NCBI GenBank assembly: GCA_963740455.1
Contig: CAVUEF010000004.1
Coordinates: forward strand, 1-64,000
Reading direction: 5' to 3'
Length of the DNA stretch: 64,000 nucleotides
DNA from: Paucibacter sp963740455
GTDB lineage: Bacteria; Pseudomonadota; Gammaproteobacteria; Burkholderiales; Burkholderiaceae_C
Shown: one piece after another, positions 54,062 to 62,957 of the stretch
Layout of the letters: each line of letters opens with the position of its first letter
How positions within the stretch are numbered: the first letter of the stretch is position 1
The notes under the pieces: generated by a model
What the model saw: only the letters and a program-made list of their open reading frames with translations
Told to the model about the DNA's origin: nothing
Databases searched by the model: none
Program-made: the position numbers and the translations under genes

Positions 54062-55592
54062 GACTCGCCCGAACAGTTTGGTCAGCGCCGCAATCGGCTT
54101 TCAGCCACAGCCCGCTCATCCAGCTGCCTATCGTCTCGATGCTGGCTTGGGCTATTGCCACCGAGGGTGAGACCTGACCCTGTGCCATCACCACCAGGCG
54201 ATCGCTGAGTTCGAACAGCTCGTCGAGCTCCTCGCTCACCACCAGGATCGCGCAGCCGGCGTCGCGCAGTGCCAGCAGCTCAGCACGAATCTGCGCCGCT
54301 GCGCCCACATCCACGCCCCAGGTGGGCTGCGAAACAATCAAGAGCCTGGGATTTGCCGAGATCTCGCGGCCCACGATGAACTTCTGCAGATTGCCGCCCG
54401 ACAGACTCTTGGCCGCCGCGCCCGCGCCACCCGCACGCACCTTGAAGCGCGCGATCAATGCCTGCGCCAGACGCTCGACTCGTCGCGTATCGATCCAGCC
54501 CCACCGGTTCACGGCCTCGGTGCGCGTGAGCAAGGTGTTCTGCGCCAGACTCAGCGTCGGCACCGCGCCGCGTCCGAGCCGCTCCTCAGGCACGAAATGC
54601 AGGCCACGCTTGCGCCGCGCGCGCGGGCTGGCTTTGGCAATGTCATGGCCGAACAGCCGCACCGACAGCTTGGGCGCGCGTGCATCCTCGCCCGACAGCG
54701 CCGCCATCAGCTCCTGCTGACCGTTGCCCGACACACCCGCCACACCCAGGATTTCGCCCTCGCGCAGATCGAACGAGATGTCGGTCAGCGTTGTGCCGAA
54801 GGGCGTGAGCTTGGGCAGGTTCAAGCCATTGACCTCGAGCGCCAGCGCCCCGGTGTTGACCTTGACATGCTGTAGCTGTGGCGGCTCGGCGCCAATCATC
54901 AGATTGGACAGGCTGGCATTGCTCTCATTCCTCGGATCGATGCTGCCGGTCACGCGGCCCGCGCGCAGCACCGTGCAGTGGTGGCACAGCGCGCGGATTT
55001 CATCGAGCTTGTGGCTGATGTAGAGAATCGAGCAACCGGTCTGGGCCAGGCGGCGCAGCGTGACGAACAGCTTGTCGACCGCCTGCGGCGTGAGTACCGA
55101 GGTGGGCTCGTCGAGGATCAGCAATTGCGGCTGGGTGAGCAAGGCGCGCACGATCTCGACGCGCTGGCGCTCACCCACCGACAGCGTGTGCACCGGCCGC
55201 AGCGGATCGACTTCCAGCCCGTAGAGCGCCGCCACCTCGTCGATGCGCGCCACGACCTGGGCCAGCGTGAACGACTTGTCCAGGCCAAGCCAGACGTTTT
55301 GCGCGCTGCTCAGCGTATCGAACAGCGAGAAATGCTGATAGACCATGCTGATGCCCAGAGCGCGCGCCTGCGCCGGGCTCGCCACCTGCACCGGCTTGCC
55401 ATTCCACAGCATCGTCCCCGAGTCGGGCTTGACCGCGCCGTAGATGATTTTCATGAGCGTCGATTTGCCCGCGCCGTTCTCGCCCAGCACGGCGTGGATC
55501 TGGCCCGGCTCGACACGCAGGCTGACGCCGTCATTGGCCTTGACGGCAGGGTATTGCTTGCTGATGGACTGGAGCTCAAGGCGCGGGGTCAT
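54048..55592 (-). CDS. BMP-type nucleoside ABC transporter ATPase (tandem)
   Basis: This 514-residue protein has two ABC modules. The first is canonical (Walker A GENGAGKST, signature LSVGERQRVE, LLILDEPTSVL). The second has the altered Walker A GVSGNGQQELMAAL with signature LSGGNLQKFIVGREI, as usual for sugar/nucleoside importers (MglA, NupO). It energises uptake. It lies 42 bp downstream of guaD. Confidence 0.92.
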   Translation of the reverse strand: MTPRLELQSISKQYPAVKANDGVSLRVEPGQIHAVLGENGAGKSTLMKIIYGAVKPDSGTMLWNGKPVQVASPAQARALGISMVYQHFSLFDTLSSAQNVWLGLDKSFTLAQVVARIDEVAALYGLEVDPLRPVHTLSVGERQRVEIVRALLTQPQLLILDEPTSVLTPQAVDKLFVTLRRLAQTGCSILYISHKLDEIRALCHHCTVLRAGRVTGSIDPRNESNASLSNLMIGAEPPQLQHVKVNTGALALEVNGLNLPKLTPFGTTLTDISFDLREGEILGVAGVSGNGQQELMAALSGEDARAPKLSVRLFGHDIAKASPRARRKRGLHFVPEERLGRGAVPTLSLAQNTLLTRTEAVNRWGWIDTRRVERLAQALIARFKVRAGGAGAAAKSLSGGNLQKFIVGREISANPRLLIVSQPTWGVDVGAAAQIRAELLALRDAGCAILVVSEELDELFELSDRLVVMAQGQVSPSVAIAQASIETIGSWMSGLWLKADCGADQTVRASHAQA

Positions 55593-55634
55593 GGCTTGCT
55601 GCCCTCTGGCCCTTGCCTCGTGCGTCGGGGCGAA

Positions 55635-56963
55635 TCAAGTACGGTCATAGCGCAGCACTCCGCCCACATAAACCGACACCAGGCTGCGTTCATCCGACAG
55701 CGTCATCCAGGCAAACACCTTCTCGTGCAATTCGCGCGCCGCGGCCTGGCGGTGCTCGGCGACCCTGCCATGCGCCCAATCCCAAACCGCGATGTCAGCC
55801 ACCGTGCCTGCGTCCAGATGGCCGATTTCCTGGTCCAGCTCCAATGCGACAGCGGCGCCCAGCGTCGCTGCATACAAGCCGTCCCATGCCGTCATGCGGT
55901 GCCCTCCCAGCGCCTGGACTTTGTAGGCATCGCCCAAATTGCGCAATTGGCACAAACTCGTTCCGCCGCCGACATCCGTGCCGATGCTAACGGCAACGCC
56001 CGCCTCGCGGCAGGCCGCCCAGTCGAACAGGCCACTGCCCAGGAACAGATTCGACGACGGGCAAAAAGCGATCTGCGCGCCAGCTTCGGCAAGCGCCGAA
56101 CGGTCGGCGGCGTCAAGCCAGATGCCATGCGCCAGCACGCTGTGCCGGTGCAGCAGGCCGGCGCTGGCATAGACGTCCAGATAGCTGCGGCTCTTCGGGA
56201 ACAGCTCGGCCACCCAGCGCACCTCGTCGCGGTTTTCGGCCACATGGGTCTGCATGTAGAGCGTTGCATCGGCCTTGCACAAGGCGCCCGCCATCGCCAG
56301 TTGCGCGGGCGTGCTGGTCGGCGCGAAGCGCACCGTCACGGCGTAGGCCAGCCGGTCGCGGCCATGCCAGCGCGCGATCAACTCCAGGCAATCGCGCTGC
56401 GCTTGCTCGACATCGTCGCGCAGGCCGTCGGGCGCATTCCTGTCCATCAGCACCTTGCCGGTGATCAGGCGCATGCCGCGCTGCTGTGCGGCGTCGAACA
56501 AGGCGTCGACCGACACTTTGTGCACGGTGGGGAACACCACTGCCGAAGTCGTGCCATGCGCGAACAGCGTGTCCAGAAACGCCGCGGCCCCGGCCCGGGC
56601 AACGCCTGGGTCGGCATAACGACGCTCGGCGGGGAAGGTGTAGTTGTTGAGCCAGTCCAGCAGTTCGGCGCCATACGACGCGATCACGTCGAGCTGCGGG
56701 CTGTGCACATGGCTGTCGATGAAGCCCGGCAGGATCAAGCGGCCGCGGTGGTCGATGCGCGTCCAGCCTGCGCCGGGATCATTAGTTTGGACTCCGGCGA
56801 TGCGGCCGTCGGCGCCGATCAGCAGCCAATGGTCGGGGCGAAATCGCACGGCCGCGCTGGCGACATCGGCCAGGGCGGGCTGCGCGACGAAATCGAGCAG
56901 GTCGCCGCGCAGCGCCAGGCCGAGGCGGGGTAGGAGTTCAAGCTGCGACGCGTCGATACTCAT
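55635..56963 (-). CDS. guaD: Guanine deaminase
   Basis: This is a 442-residue amidohydrolase. Zinc ligands His85/His87 are in PGFIDSHVHSPQLD; GTTSAVVFPTVHK and TQTHVAENRDEVRWV follow; a late SIGTDVGGG holds the metal Asp. It converts guanine to xanthine plus ammonia. It diverges from xdhA with a 95-bp gap and heads the transporter genes. Length and motifs match the GuaD family. Confidence 0.9.
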   Translation of the reverse strand: MSIDASQLELLPRLGLALRGDLLDFVAQPALADVASAAVRFRPDHWLLIGADGRIAGVQTNDPGAGWTRIDHRGRLILPGFIDSHVHSPQLDVIASYGAELLDWLNNYTFPAERRYADPGVARAGAAAFLDTLFAHGTTSAVVFPTVHKVSVDALFDAAQQRGMRLITGKVLMDRNAPDGLRDDVEQAQRDCLELIARWHGRDRLAYAVTVRFAPTSTPAQLAMAGALCKADATLYMQTHVAENRDEVRWVAELFPKSRSYLDVYASAGLLHRHSVLAHGIWLDAADRSALAEAGAQIAFCPSSNLFLGSGLFDWAACREAGVAVSIGTDVGGGTSLCQLRNLGDAYKVQALGGHRMTAWDGLYAATLGAAVALELDQEIGHLDAGTVADIAVWDWAHGRVAEHRQAAARELHEKVFAWMTLSDERSLVSVYVGGVLRYDRT

Positions 56964-57058
56964 TCAGGATGTCGGAATCTGGACGTGGAAAAGGCTAGCA
57001 TCGTATAAGGTCTGGCTTTCACGACCCCATCTTCTGCGAATTTCGGCGAGACCAGTCC
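56964..57058. promoter_or_regulatory. Divergent promoter region guaD / xdhA
   Basis: This 95-bp gap lies between two purine-catabolism starts that face away from each other. A TATAAG stretch (57004-57009) could be a -10 for xdhA. A shared purine-responsive regulator would be expected here, but no operator is evident. Confidence 0.4.
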
Positions 57059-58636
57059 ATGCAGCGCACCCGACAGCGTTCCATCCGTTTCTTCCATCAA
57101 GGTCGAGTCACCGAGGTGCAAGACCTGACCCCCACCACCACGGTGCTGCGGTGGCTGCGCGAGCACGCGCATTGCACCGGCACCAAGGAGGGTTGCAATG
57201 AGGGCGATTGCGGCGCGTGCACGGTGGTGGTGGCCGAACTCGCCACGCCCGATTCGATCGCCTCCAGCGTCGTCGGGCTGCTCAGCCTGCGTACCGTGAA
57301 TGCCTGCCTGCAGCCCCTGCCGACGCTCGACGGCAAGGCCTTGCTGACGGTGGAAGACCTCGTCCGCGCGGGCGCAGCCTTGCACCCGGTCCAGCAGGCG
57401 ATGGTCGATTGCCACGCCTCGCAATGCGGTTTTTGCACGCCGGGTTTCGTGATGAGCCTGAGCACGACTTACGAGCGCCATTGCGAGGCGGGCACGCGCC
57501 CGTCCCGACGCCAGCTCGGCGACGACCTGGCCGGCAACCTGTGCCGCTGCACCGGCTACCGGCCGATTCTGGATGCCGGCGAGCACATGTTCGACCTGCC
57601 GGCGCAGCGCCTGGACACCGCGCCCATCGTGCAGGCCTTGCAAGCGCTGGCGCAAGACCCGCCGCTGCACTACCGAGCGGCCAATCCGGCGCACATATCT
57701 CCAGCGGGTGCGCGGCTGGACAGCTTTTATGCGCCACGCAGCTTGAGCGAACTGGCCGCCTTGCGCGAAGCCCATCCCGAGGCTCGACTGCTGGCCGGCG
57801 CGACCGACGTGGGGCTGTGGGTCAACAAGCAGTTTCGCGACCTGGGCGACATCATTTACATCGGCGCCGTGGCCGAGCTCAAGCGTATCGAAGCGCGCGA
57901 CTTCGGCGAACGGCCCGGTCTGTGGATAGGCGCCGGCGCGACGCTGGAAGCCGCTTGGCAATCGCTGGTGCGGCATGTGCCGGCCTTGCGTGAACTGTGG
58001 CTGCGCTTTGCCGCGCCGCCGGTGCGCAATGCCGGCACCTTGGGCGGCAATGTGGCGAACGGCTCACCCATCGGCGACGGCGCACCCGCCTTGATTGCCA
58101 TGGGCGCCGACATCGTGCTGCGCAAAGGCGCCACCCAGCGCCGCATGCCGCTGCAGGACTTCTACCTCGACTACATGCAAAACCGCTTGCACAGCGGCGA
58201 GCTCGTCGAAGCCTTGCATCTGCCGCTGCCGAAAGCCGACACGCGGCTGCGCGGCTACAAGATCTCGAAGCGTTTCGACAGTGACATCTCGGCGGTCTGC
58301 GCGGTGCTGTCGCTCACACTCGAGCAAGGTCGCGTGAGCGAGGCGCGCTTCGTGTACGGTGGCATGGCCGGCATCGTCAAGCGCGCCACGCTGGCCGAAG
58401 CGGCGGTGCTGGGTCATGCCTGGAGCGAGGCACGCCTCGGGCTCGCGACCGAAGCCTTGGCCCGGGACTTCACCCCCCTGAGCGACTTGCGAGCGAGCGC
58501 GGCTTACCGGCTGCGCGTGGCGCAGAACCTGCTGCGCCGCTTCTGGCTCGAAACGCGCGCGGACCAGCCGCTGTCCGACGCGCAGCTCAGCGTGTGGCCC
58601 GCGCAAGACCTGACCCCCGTGGGTGAACAGGCATGA
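57059..58636 (+). CDS. xdhA: Xanthine dehydrogenase small subunit (2Fe-2S and FAD)
   Basis: The protein has 525 residues. Plant-type 2Fe-2S ligands are in EGCNEGDCGACTVV (Cys46, 51, 54) plus Cys83. The second cluster is in SQCGFCTPGF and LCRCTGYRPI (Cys123, 126, 162, 164). The FAD-binding domain runs from about 220 (LLAGATDVGLWVNKQ, LGGNVANGSPIGD), with the CO_deh_flav_C domain at the end. It passes electrons from the molybdenum subunit to NAD+. It overlaps xdhB by four bases (ATGA). Confidence 0.95.
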   Translation: MQRTRQRSIRFFHQGRVTEVQDLTPTTTVLRWLREHAHCTGTKEGCNEGDCGACTVVVAELATPDSIASSVVGLLSLRTVNACLQPLPTLDGKALLTVEDLVRAGAALHPVQQAMVDCHASQCGFCTPGFVMSLSTTYERHCEAGTRPSRRQLGDDLAGNLCRCTGYRPILDAGEHMFDLPAQRLDTAPIVQALQALAQDPPLHYRAANPAHISPAGARLDSFYAPRSLSELAALREAHPEARLLAGATDVGLWVNKQFRDLGDIIYIGAVAELKRIEARDFGERPGLWIGAGATLEAAWQSLVRHVPALRELWLRFAAPPVRNAGTLGGNVANGSPIGDGAPALIAMGADIVLRKGATQRRMPLQDFYLDYMQNRLHSGELVEALHLPLPKADTRLRGYKISKRFDSDISAVCAVLSLTLEQGRVSEARFVYGGMAGIVKRATLAEAAVLGHAWSEARLGLATEALARDFTPLSDLRASAAYRLRVAQNLLRRFWLETRADQPLSDAQLSVWPAQDLTPVGEQA

Positions 58637-60921
58637 GCCGCAAGATTGCGGAGAGCAGCCGGAGCATCGGCGTTGGCCGACCGCACGAATCAGCGCATTT
58701 GCATGTCAGCGGCGCAGCCGACTACACCGACGACATCGGCGAGCTGCAAGGCACGCTGCACGTGGCGCTGGGTTTGTCGCCGGTCGCGCATGGTCGGCTG
58801 ATCGGCATTGACTTGGCCGGCTTGCGCGCGCTGCCAGGCGTGGTGGCGGTGCTCACGGCGGCGGACGTTCCGGGCCCGAACCAATGCGGCGCGCTGGTGG
58901 CCGACGAGCCGATTCTGGCCGACGATGTCGTGCATTACCTGGGTCAGCCGGTCTTTGCCGTGATCTCGCACGACCGCGAGCTGGCGCGTCGCGCCTGTGC
59001 GCGCGCCAAGGACTTCATTCGGATCGAGCTGCTGCCAGCGCTGCTGAGCGCGGCGCAAGCGCACGCCGCCCAGCGCTATGTGGTGCCGCCCATGCATTTG
59101 TCGCGCGGCGATGCACAAGCGGCATTGGCCCGCGCGCCGCAGCGCATGCAGGGCAGCTTCACGGTGGGCGGGCAGGAGCAGTTTTATCTGGAGGGGCAGA
59201 TCTCCTATGCGCTGCCGCTCGAAGACAACGCCGTCAAGCTCTTGTGCTCGACCCAGCATCCGAGCGAGATGCAGCATCTGGTGGCGCATGCGCTGAAGCT
59301 GCGCAGCAATCAGGTGCAGGTCGAATGCCGTCGCATGGGCGGGGGCTTCGGCGGCAAGGAGTCGCAATCGGCCGTGTTCGCCTGCATCGCGGCCATCGCG
59401 GCGATGCAATTGAAGCGTCCGGTCAAACTGCGGCTGGACCGGGACGATGACTTTCTGGTGACGGGGCGCCGCCACGGCTTCGACTACCGTTATGACATCG
59501 GCTTCGACGCCGACGGGCGGCTGCTCGCGGCCGAAGTCGAGATGGTGTCCAACGCCGGCTGGTCGGCCGATTTGTCAGCGCCGGTGATGACGCGTGCGCT
59601 GTGCCACTTCGACAATGCCTACTGGTTGCCCGATGTCTCGATACGCGGCTATTGCGCACGCACGAATACCCAGAGCAATACCGCGTTTCGCGGCTTCGGT
59701 GGACCGCAAGGCGCACTGGCCATCGAGACGATGCTCGACAATGTGGCACGCCGTCTCGGGCTGGACCCCTTGGCGGTGCGTCGCGTCAATTTCTATGCGC
59801 CCGACGCTGCACTTGGCCGCAACACCACGCCGTATGGCCAGGTGGTGCAAGACAATATCCTGCAGCCGCTGGTCGAGCAACTGGTGGCCAGCAGCGACTA
59901 CACAGCGCGCCGCGTTGACGTGGCACGCTTCAACGCGACCAGCGCTGTGCTCAAGAAAGGCCTGGCGCTTGTGCCGCTCAAGTTCGGCATCGCCTTCAAT
60001 GTCGTGCACCTGAACCAGGCCGGCGCGCTGGTTCATGTTTTCACTGACGGATCGGTGCTGGTGAATCATGGCGGCACCGAGATGGGCCAGGGACTCAACA
60101 CCAAGGTGGCGCAAGTGGTCGCGCACGAACTCGGCGTCGGCCTGGAGCGCGTGCGCTGCAGCGCGACCGACACGCACAAGGTGGCCAACACATCGGCCAC
60201 CGCGGCCTCCACCGGCAGCGATCTGAACGGCAAGGCCGCGCAGGATGCGGCGCGCAAGATCCGCGCGCGCCTGGACGCCTTTGCGGCGACGCAGGCGGAC
60301 GCCGGAAGTCTGAGCTTTGATGCGCTGGTGGCGCGCGCCTACCTGGCGCGCGTGCAACTCTGGAGCGATGGCTTCTATGCCACACCGGGCCTGAGCTGGG
60401 ACCGCGCCACGCTCAAGGGCAATCCCTTCCATTACTTCGCCTATGGCGCCGCTGTCAGCGAGGTCGTGCTCGACACATTGACCGGCGAGTGGCGCGCGCT
60501 GCGCGTCGATGTGCTGCACGACGTGGGCCGCTCGCTGAACCCTGCCATCGACATCGGCCAGGTTGAGGGCGCTTTCATCCAGGGCATGGGCTGGCTGACC
60601 ACGGAAGAACTGGTCTGGCATCCGAAGACGGGGGCCCTGCTCACGCATGCGCCCAGCACCTACAAGATTCCCACCGCCAACGACTGCCCGCCCATCTTCA
60701 ATGTGGCGCTGTTCGACGGCGCCAACCGGCAGGACAGCATTCACCGCTCGAAGGCCGTGGGCGAGCCGCCGCTGCTGCTGCCCATCTCGGTGCTGCTGGC
60801 GCTGCGCGACGCGGTCTCGGCCGTCGGCGAGCACTGCACGGACCCCGACTTGCGCGCACCCGCCACCCCAGAGGCCCTGCTCGATGCCATCGACGGGCTG
60901 CGGCAGAGTGCACAGGGATAG
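58633..60921 (+). CDS. xdhB: Xanthine dehydrogenase large subunit (molybdopterin)
   Basis: The protein has 762 residues. The Ald_Xan_dh_C domain starts GRPHESAHLHVSGAADY. Molybdenum-cofactor motifs are RRMGGGFGGKE, AFRGFGGPQGALAIE and GGTEMGQGLNTK; the catalytic Glu is in KAVGEPPLLLP near the C-terminus. It oxidises hypoxanthine and xanthine to urate. xdhC, needed for cofactor sulfuration, is not in the window. Confidence 0.95.
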   Translation: MSRKIAESSRSIGVGRPHESAHLHVSGAADYTDDIGELQGTLHVALGLSPVAHGRLIGIDLAGLRALPGVVAVLTAADVPGPNQCGALVADEPILADDVVHYLGQPVFAVISHDRELARRACARAKDFIRIELLPALLSAAQAHAAQRYVVPPMHLSRGDAQAALARAPQRMQGSFTVGGQEQFYLEGQISYALPLEDNAVKLLCSTQHPSEMQHLVAHALKLRSNQVQVECRRMGGGFGGKESQSAVFACIAAIAAMQLKRPVKLRLDRDDDFLVTGRRHGFDYRYDIGFDADGRLLAAEVEMVSNAGWSADLSAPVMTRALCHFDNAYWLPDVSIRGYCARTNTQSNTAFRGFGGPQGALAIETMLDNVARRLGLDPLAVRRVNFYAPDAALGRNTTPYGQVVQDNILQPLVEQLVASSDYTARRVDVARFNATSAVLKKGLALVPLKFGIAFNVVHLNQAGALVHVFTDGSVLVNHGGTEMGQGLNTKVAQVVAHELGVGLERVRCSATDTHKVANTSATAASTGSDLNGKAAQDAARKIRARLDAFAATQADAGSLSFDALVARAYLARVQLWSDGFYATPGLSWDRATLKGNPFHYFAYGAAVSEVVLDTLTGEWRALRVDVLHDVGRSLNPAIDIGQVEGAFIQGMGWLTTEELVWHPKTGALLTHAPSTYKIPTANDCPPIFNVALFDGANRQDSIHRSKAVGEPPLLLPISVLLALRDAVSAVGEHCTDPDLRAPATPEALLDAIDGLRQSAQG

Positions 60922-61047
60922 CCTGAATGTTTGCACCAGGCGAGCTGCGCCCGGGTCATACTTGGCTCTACCCGTTCGCAAGCACGCGCTTGTCTGGTGA
61001 AGCAACAGCTTGCCAGCGCGTCGTGCAGCCCATTTGAGGAGCGTCTG

Positions 61048-61986
61048 ATGCAATCACAGACCGAAGCGTCGCCCCCCGCAGGCGGCGCTGAAGAAGCCAC
61101 CTTGTTGCGCATGCAAGCACTGCTCGAGCGCGCGCCCCTGGCGCTGGCGTTCGTCCGCGGTCAGCGTTTCGAACTCGTCAGCGAGGAGATGAACCAATTG
61201 TTCGGCCATGGAGACCCCACTGACCTGGCAAGCCAGAGCACGCGCGTCGTGCATGTTTCGGACGGCGCCCACAGCGCTTTGCAGGAACGTTTGCAGACCG
61301 CTTTTGCCAAGGGCCGACCGCTGGATGAGGAAGTTGAATACGTGCGCGGCGATGGTGCGCGTTTCTGGGGCCGCTTGAAGGCCACGCCGCTGCAATGGGA
61401 CACGCCGTCGAGCGAAGCGATGTGGATTGTCGAAGACGTGACCGCGGCGCGCCAGTTGCGCTTGCAGCCCACCTGGGCGGGCAAGCACGACCCGCTCACC
61501 GAGTTGGACAATCGCGCAGAGTTCGAACGACGTGTGGCCGAGCATGTGAACAGCCGCCGCCACGAGCCGGTCTCGGTGCTGTGGTTGGACGTCGACAAGT
61601 TCCGCGACGTTGTCGATGCTTCAGGCGCCGAGGTGGCCGAGCATTTCCTCTACCACCTGAGCCAGATGCTGATCACCAAGGTACGCGCCTCCGACATCGT
61701 GGCGCGTCTGGAAAGCGACTGCTTTGCGATGTTGCTGCCCGACTGCGACCAGCACTACGCCCAGATCATTGCCGAGAAGATTCGCGCCTCGGTGGCAGGA
61801 TTTCGCTTGCGCTGGGGATTGCACCGGACGCGCGTGAAGGCCTGCCTGGGCGTCGTGCAACTGCACGCTTCGCTGGAGAACGTGGATGCGGTGATGGGCG
61901 CCGCAGCGCAGGCCTGCGCCGAAGCCAAGGCGGCCGGCGGCGATACCGTGCGCGTGTTTGTATCCACGACCATGATGGTCATCTGA
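61048..61986 (+). CDS. PAS and degenerate GGDEF domain protein
   Basis: The protein has 312 residues. A PAS domain (about 20-130: ALLERAPLALAFVRGQRFEL, WGRLKATPLQWD) is followed by a GGDEF fold (KHDPLTELDNRAEFERR, VLWLDVDKFRDVVD) in which the active-site GGDEF is replaced by ESDCF. It should not make c-di-GMP, but might bind it, or bind another nucleotide. It has no membrane span. The start ATG at 61048 follows GAGGA. It lies 126 bp after xdhB. Confidence 0.8.
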   Translation: MQSQTEASPPAGGAEEATLLRMQALLERAPLALAFVRGQRFELVSEEMNQLFGHGDPTDLASQSTRVVHVSDGAHSALQERLQTAFAKGRPLDEEVEYVRGDGARFWGRLKATPLQWDTPSSEAMWIVEDVTAARQLRLQPTWAGKHDPLTELDNRAEFERRVAEHVNSRRHEPVSVLWLDVDKFRDVVDASGAEVAEHFLYHLSQMLITKVRASDIVARLESDCFAMLLPDCDQHYAQIIAEKIRASVAGFRLRWGLHRTRVKACLGVVQLHASLENVDAVMGAAAQACAEAKAAGGDTVRVFVSTTMMVI

Positions 61987-62012
61987 CCCAAGCCCTGCTT
62001 GAGCCTTGATCC

Positions 62013-62777
62013 TCAGTCGCGAGTCATCGCTTGGAGCGCGGGCAGGTCAAGTACCTTGACGCAATATCCCTGCACCTCGATCACGCCCTTGCGATTGAGT
62101 TGTCGCATCATGCGCGACAGGGTTTCCGGCGTGATCGCCAATTGGGCCGCAATGTCGCGCTTGCGCTCGTTCAAGGCAATCGAAATCTCGCTGCAAGCCG
62201 GACCTTCGGGGTGGCAGCGGTGCAACAACCACACCGCAAGGCGGTGTTCGGCATCCTTGTGCATCAGGTCATGGGTCGTGCCAGTCAGGCTGTGAATGGT
62301 GTTTGCCAGTCCGGTCAGCAAGCGGTCGAGCATGACGGCCTGACTCGCCATCAGTTCACGCATGCGGTTCAGAGGCAGGACGATCAGCAGCGCGTCGCCC
62401 ACCGAGCGCGCGTCCTGTGCGTAGCTACCGCCCAGCCAGGCGCTGCTCAGATCAAGCCACTGCGGGCCGTGCACGGTGCGTTCCAGATAGAAAGGCTCAT
62501 CGTCGCGTGCCAGACCCAGTCCGACCGACCCCTTGAGCACCGCCACCAGATGCTGGGCTCGCTGATGCCGCGTGAACGCCATCTCGCCGCCGCGCAGTCG
62601 CCGTACGCCGCGCATGGCATTGAGCGCCAGCAACTCGGTGGCGCCAAGCCCCGGCCCTCCGAATATGGCGTGCCAGTCCGACGCGCCGATGCTGGTGCCT
62701 GAATCATCCCGTGGGGGAGCGGCACGCTTGTTGGCGTCGCGCGCGATCTGCAAGGTGTCGATAGTGATGTTTTCCAC
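62013..62777 (-). CDS. Crp/Fnr-family transcriptional regulator
   Basis: The protein has 254 residues. A cyclic-nucleotide-binding-like N-terminal barrel (RGGEMAFTRHQRAQHLVAVL) is followed by a Crp-type helix-turn-helix (RKRDIAAQLAITPETLSRMM). The Fnr cysteine cluster is absent. The start is GTG at 62777 with no clear ribosome site, so the true start may lie downstream. A near-palindrome TTGTCGCTATGGCAACAA (62779-62796) overlaps the start region and could be an autoregulatory site. Confidence 0.82.
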   Translation of the reverse strand: MENITIDTLQIARDANKRAAPPRDDSGTSIGASDWHAIFGGPGLGATELLALNAMRGVRRLRGGEMAFTRHQRAQHLVAVLKGSVGLGLARDDEPFYLERTVHGPQWLDLSSAWLGGSYAQDARSVGDALLIVLPLNRMRELMASQAVMLDRLLTGLANTIHSLTGTTHDLMHKDAEHRLAVWLLHRCHPEGPACSEISIALNERKRDIAAQLAITPETLSRMMRQLNRKGVIEVQGYCVKVLDLPALQAMTRD

Positions 62778-62957
62778 GTTGTCGCTATGGCAACAAAGCT
62801 GCCATGGCTACGAATGTGAGGCAGAGGTTCCAAGCCGTCCTTGCGTTGGGTCAAATGCATGCATGCTTGCCCAGTTCGCAGCAATCACGCGAGCTGCAAT
62901 CTGTTGCCACGTTTGATCCAGGCCAAATCCTGGTAGGGCTCGATGCCGCGCCGCCGC

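Noticed and set aside
59575..61053. 492-codon frame antisense to xdhB
   Set aside because: Antisense composition artefact; xdhB is unmistakable.
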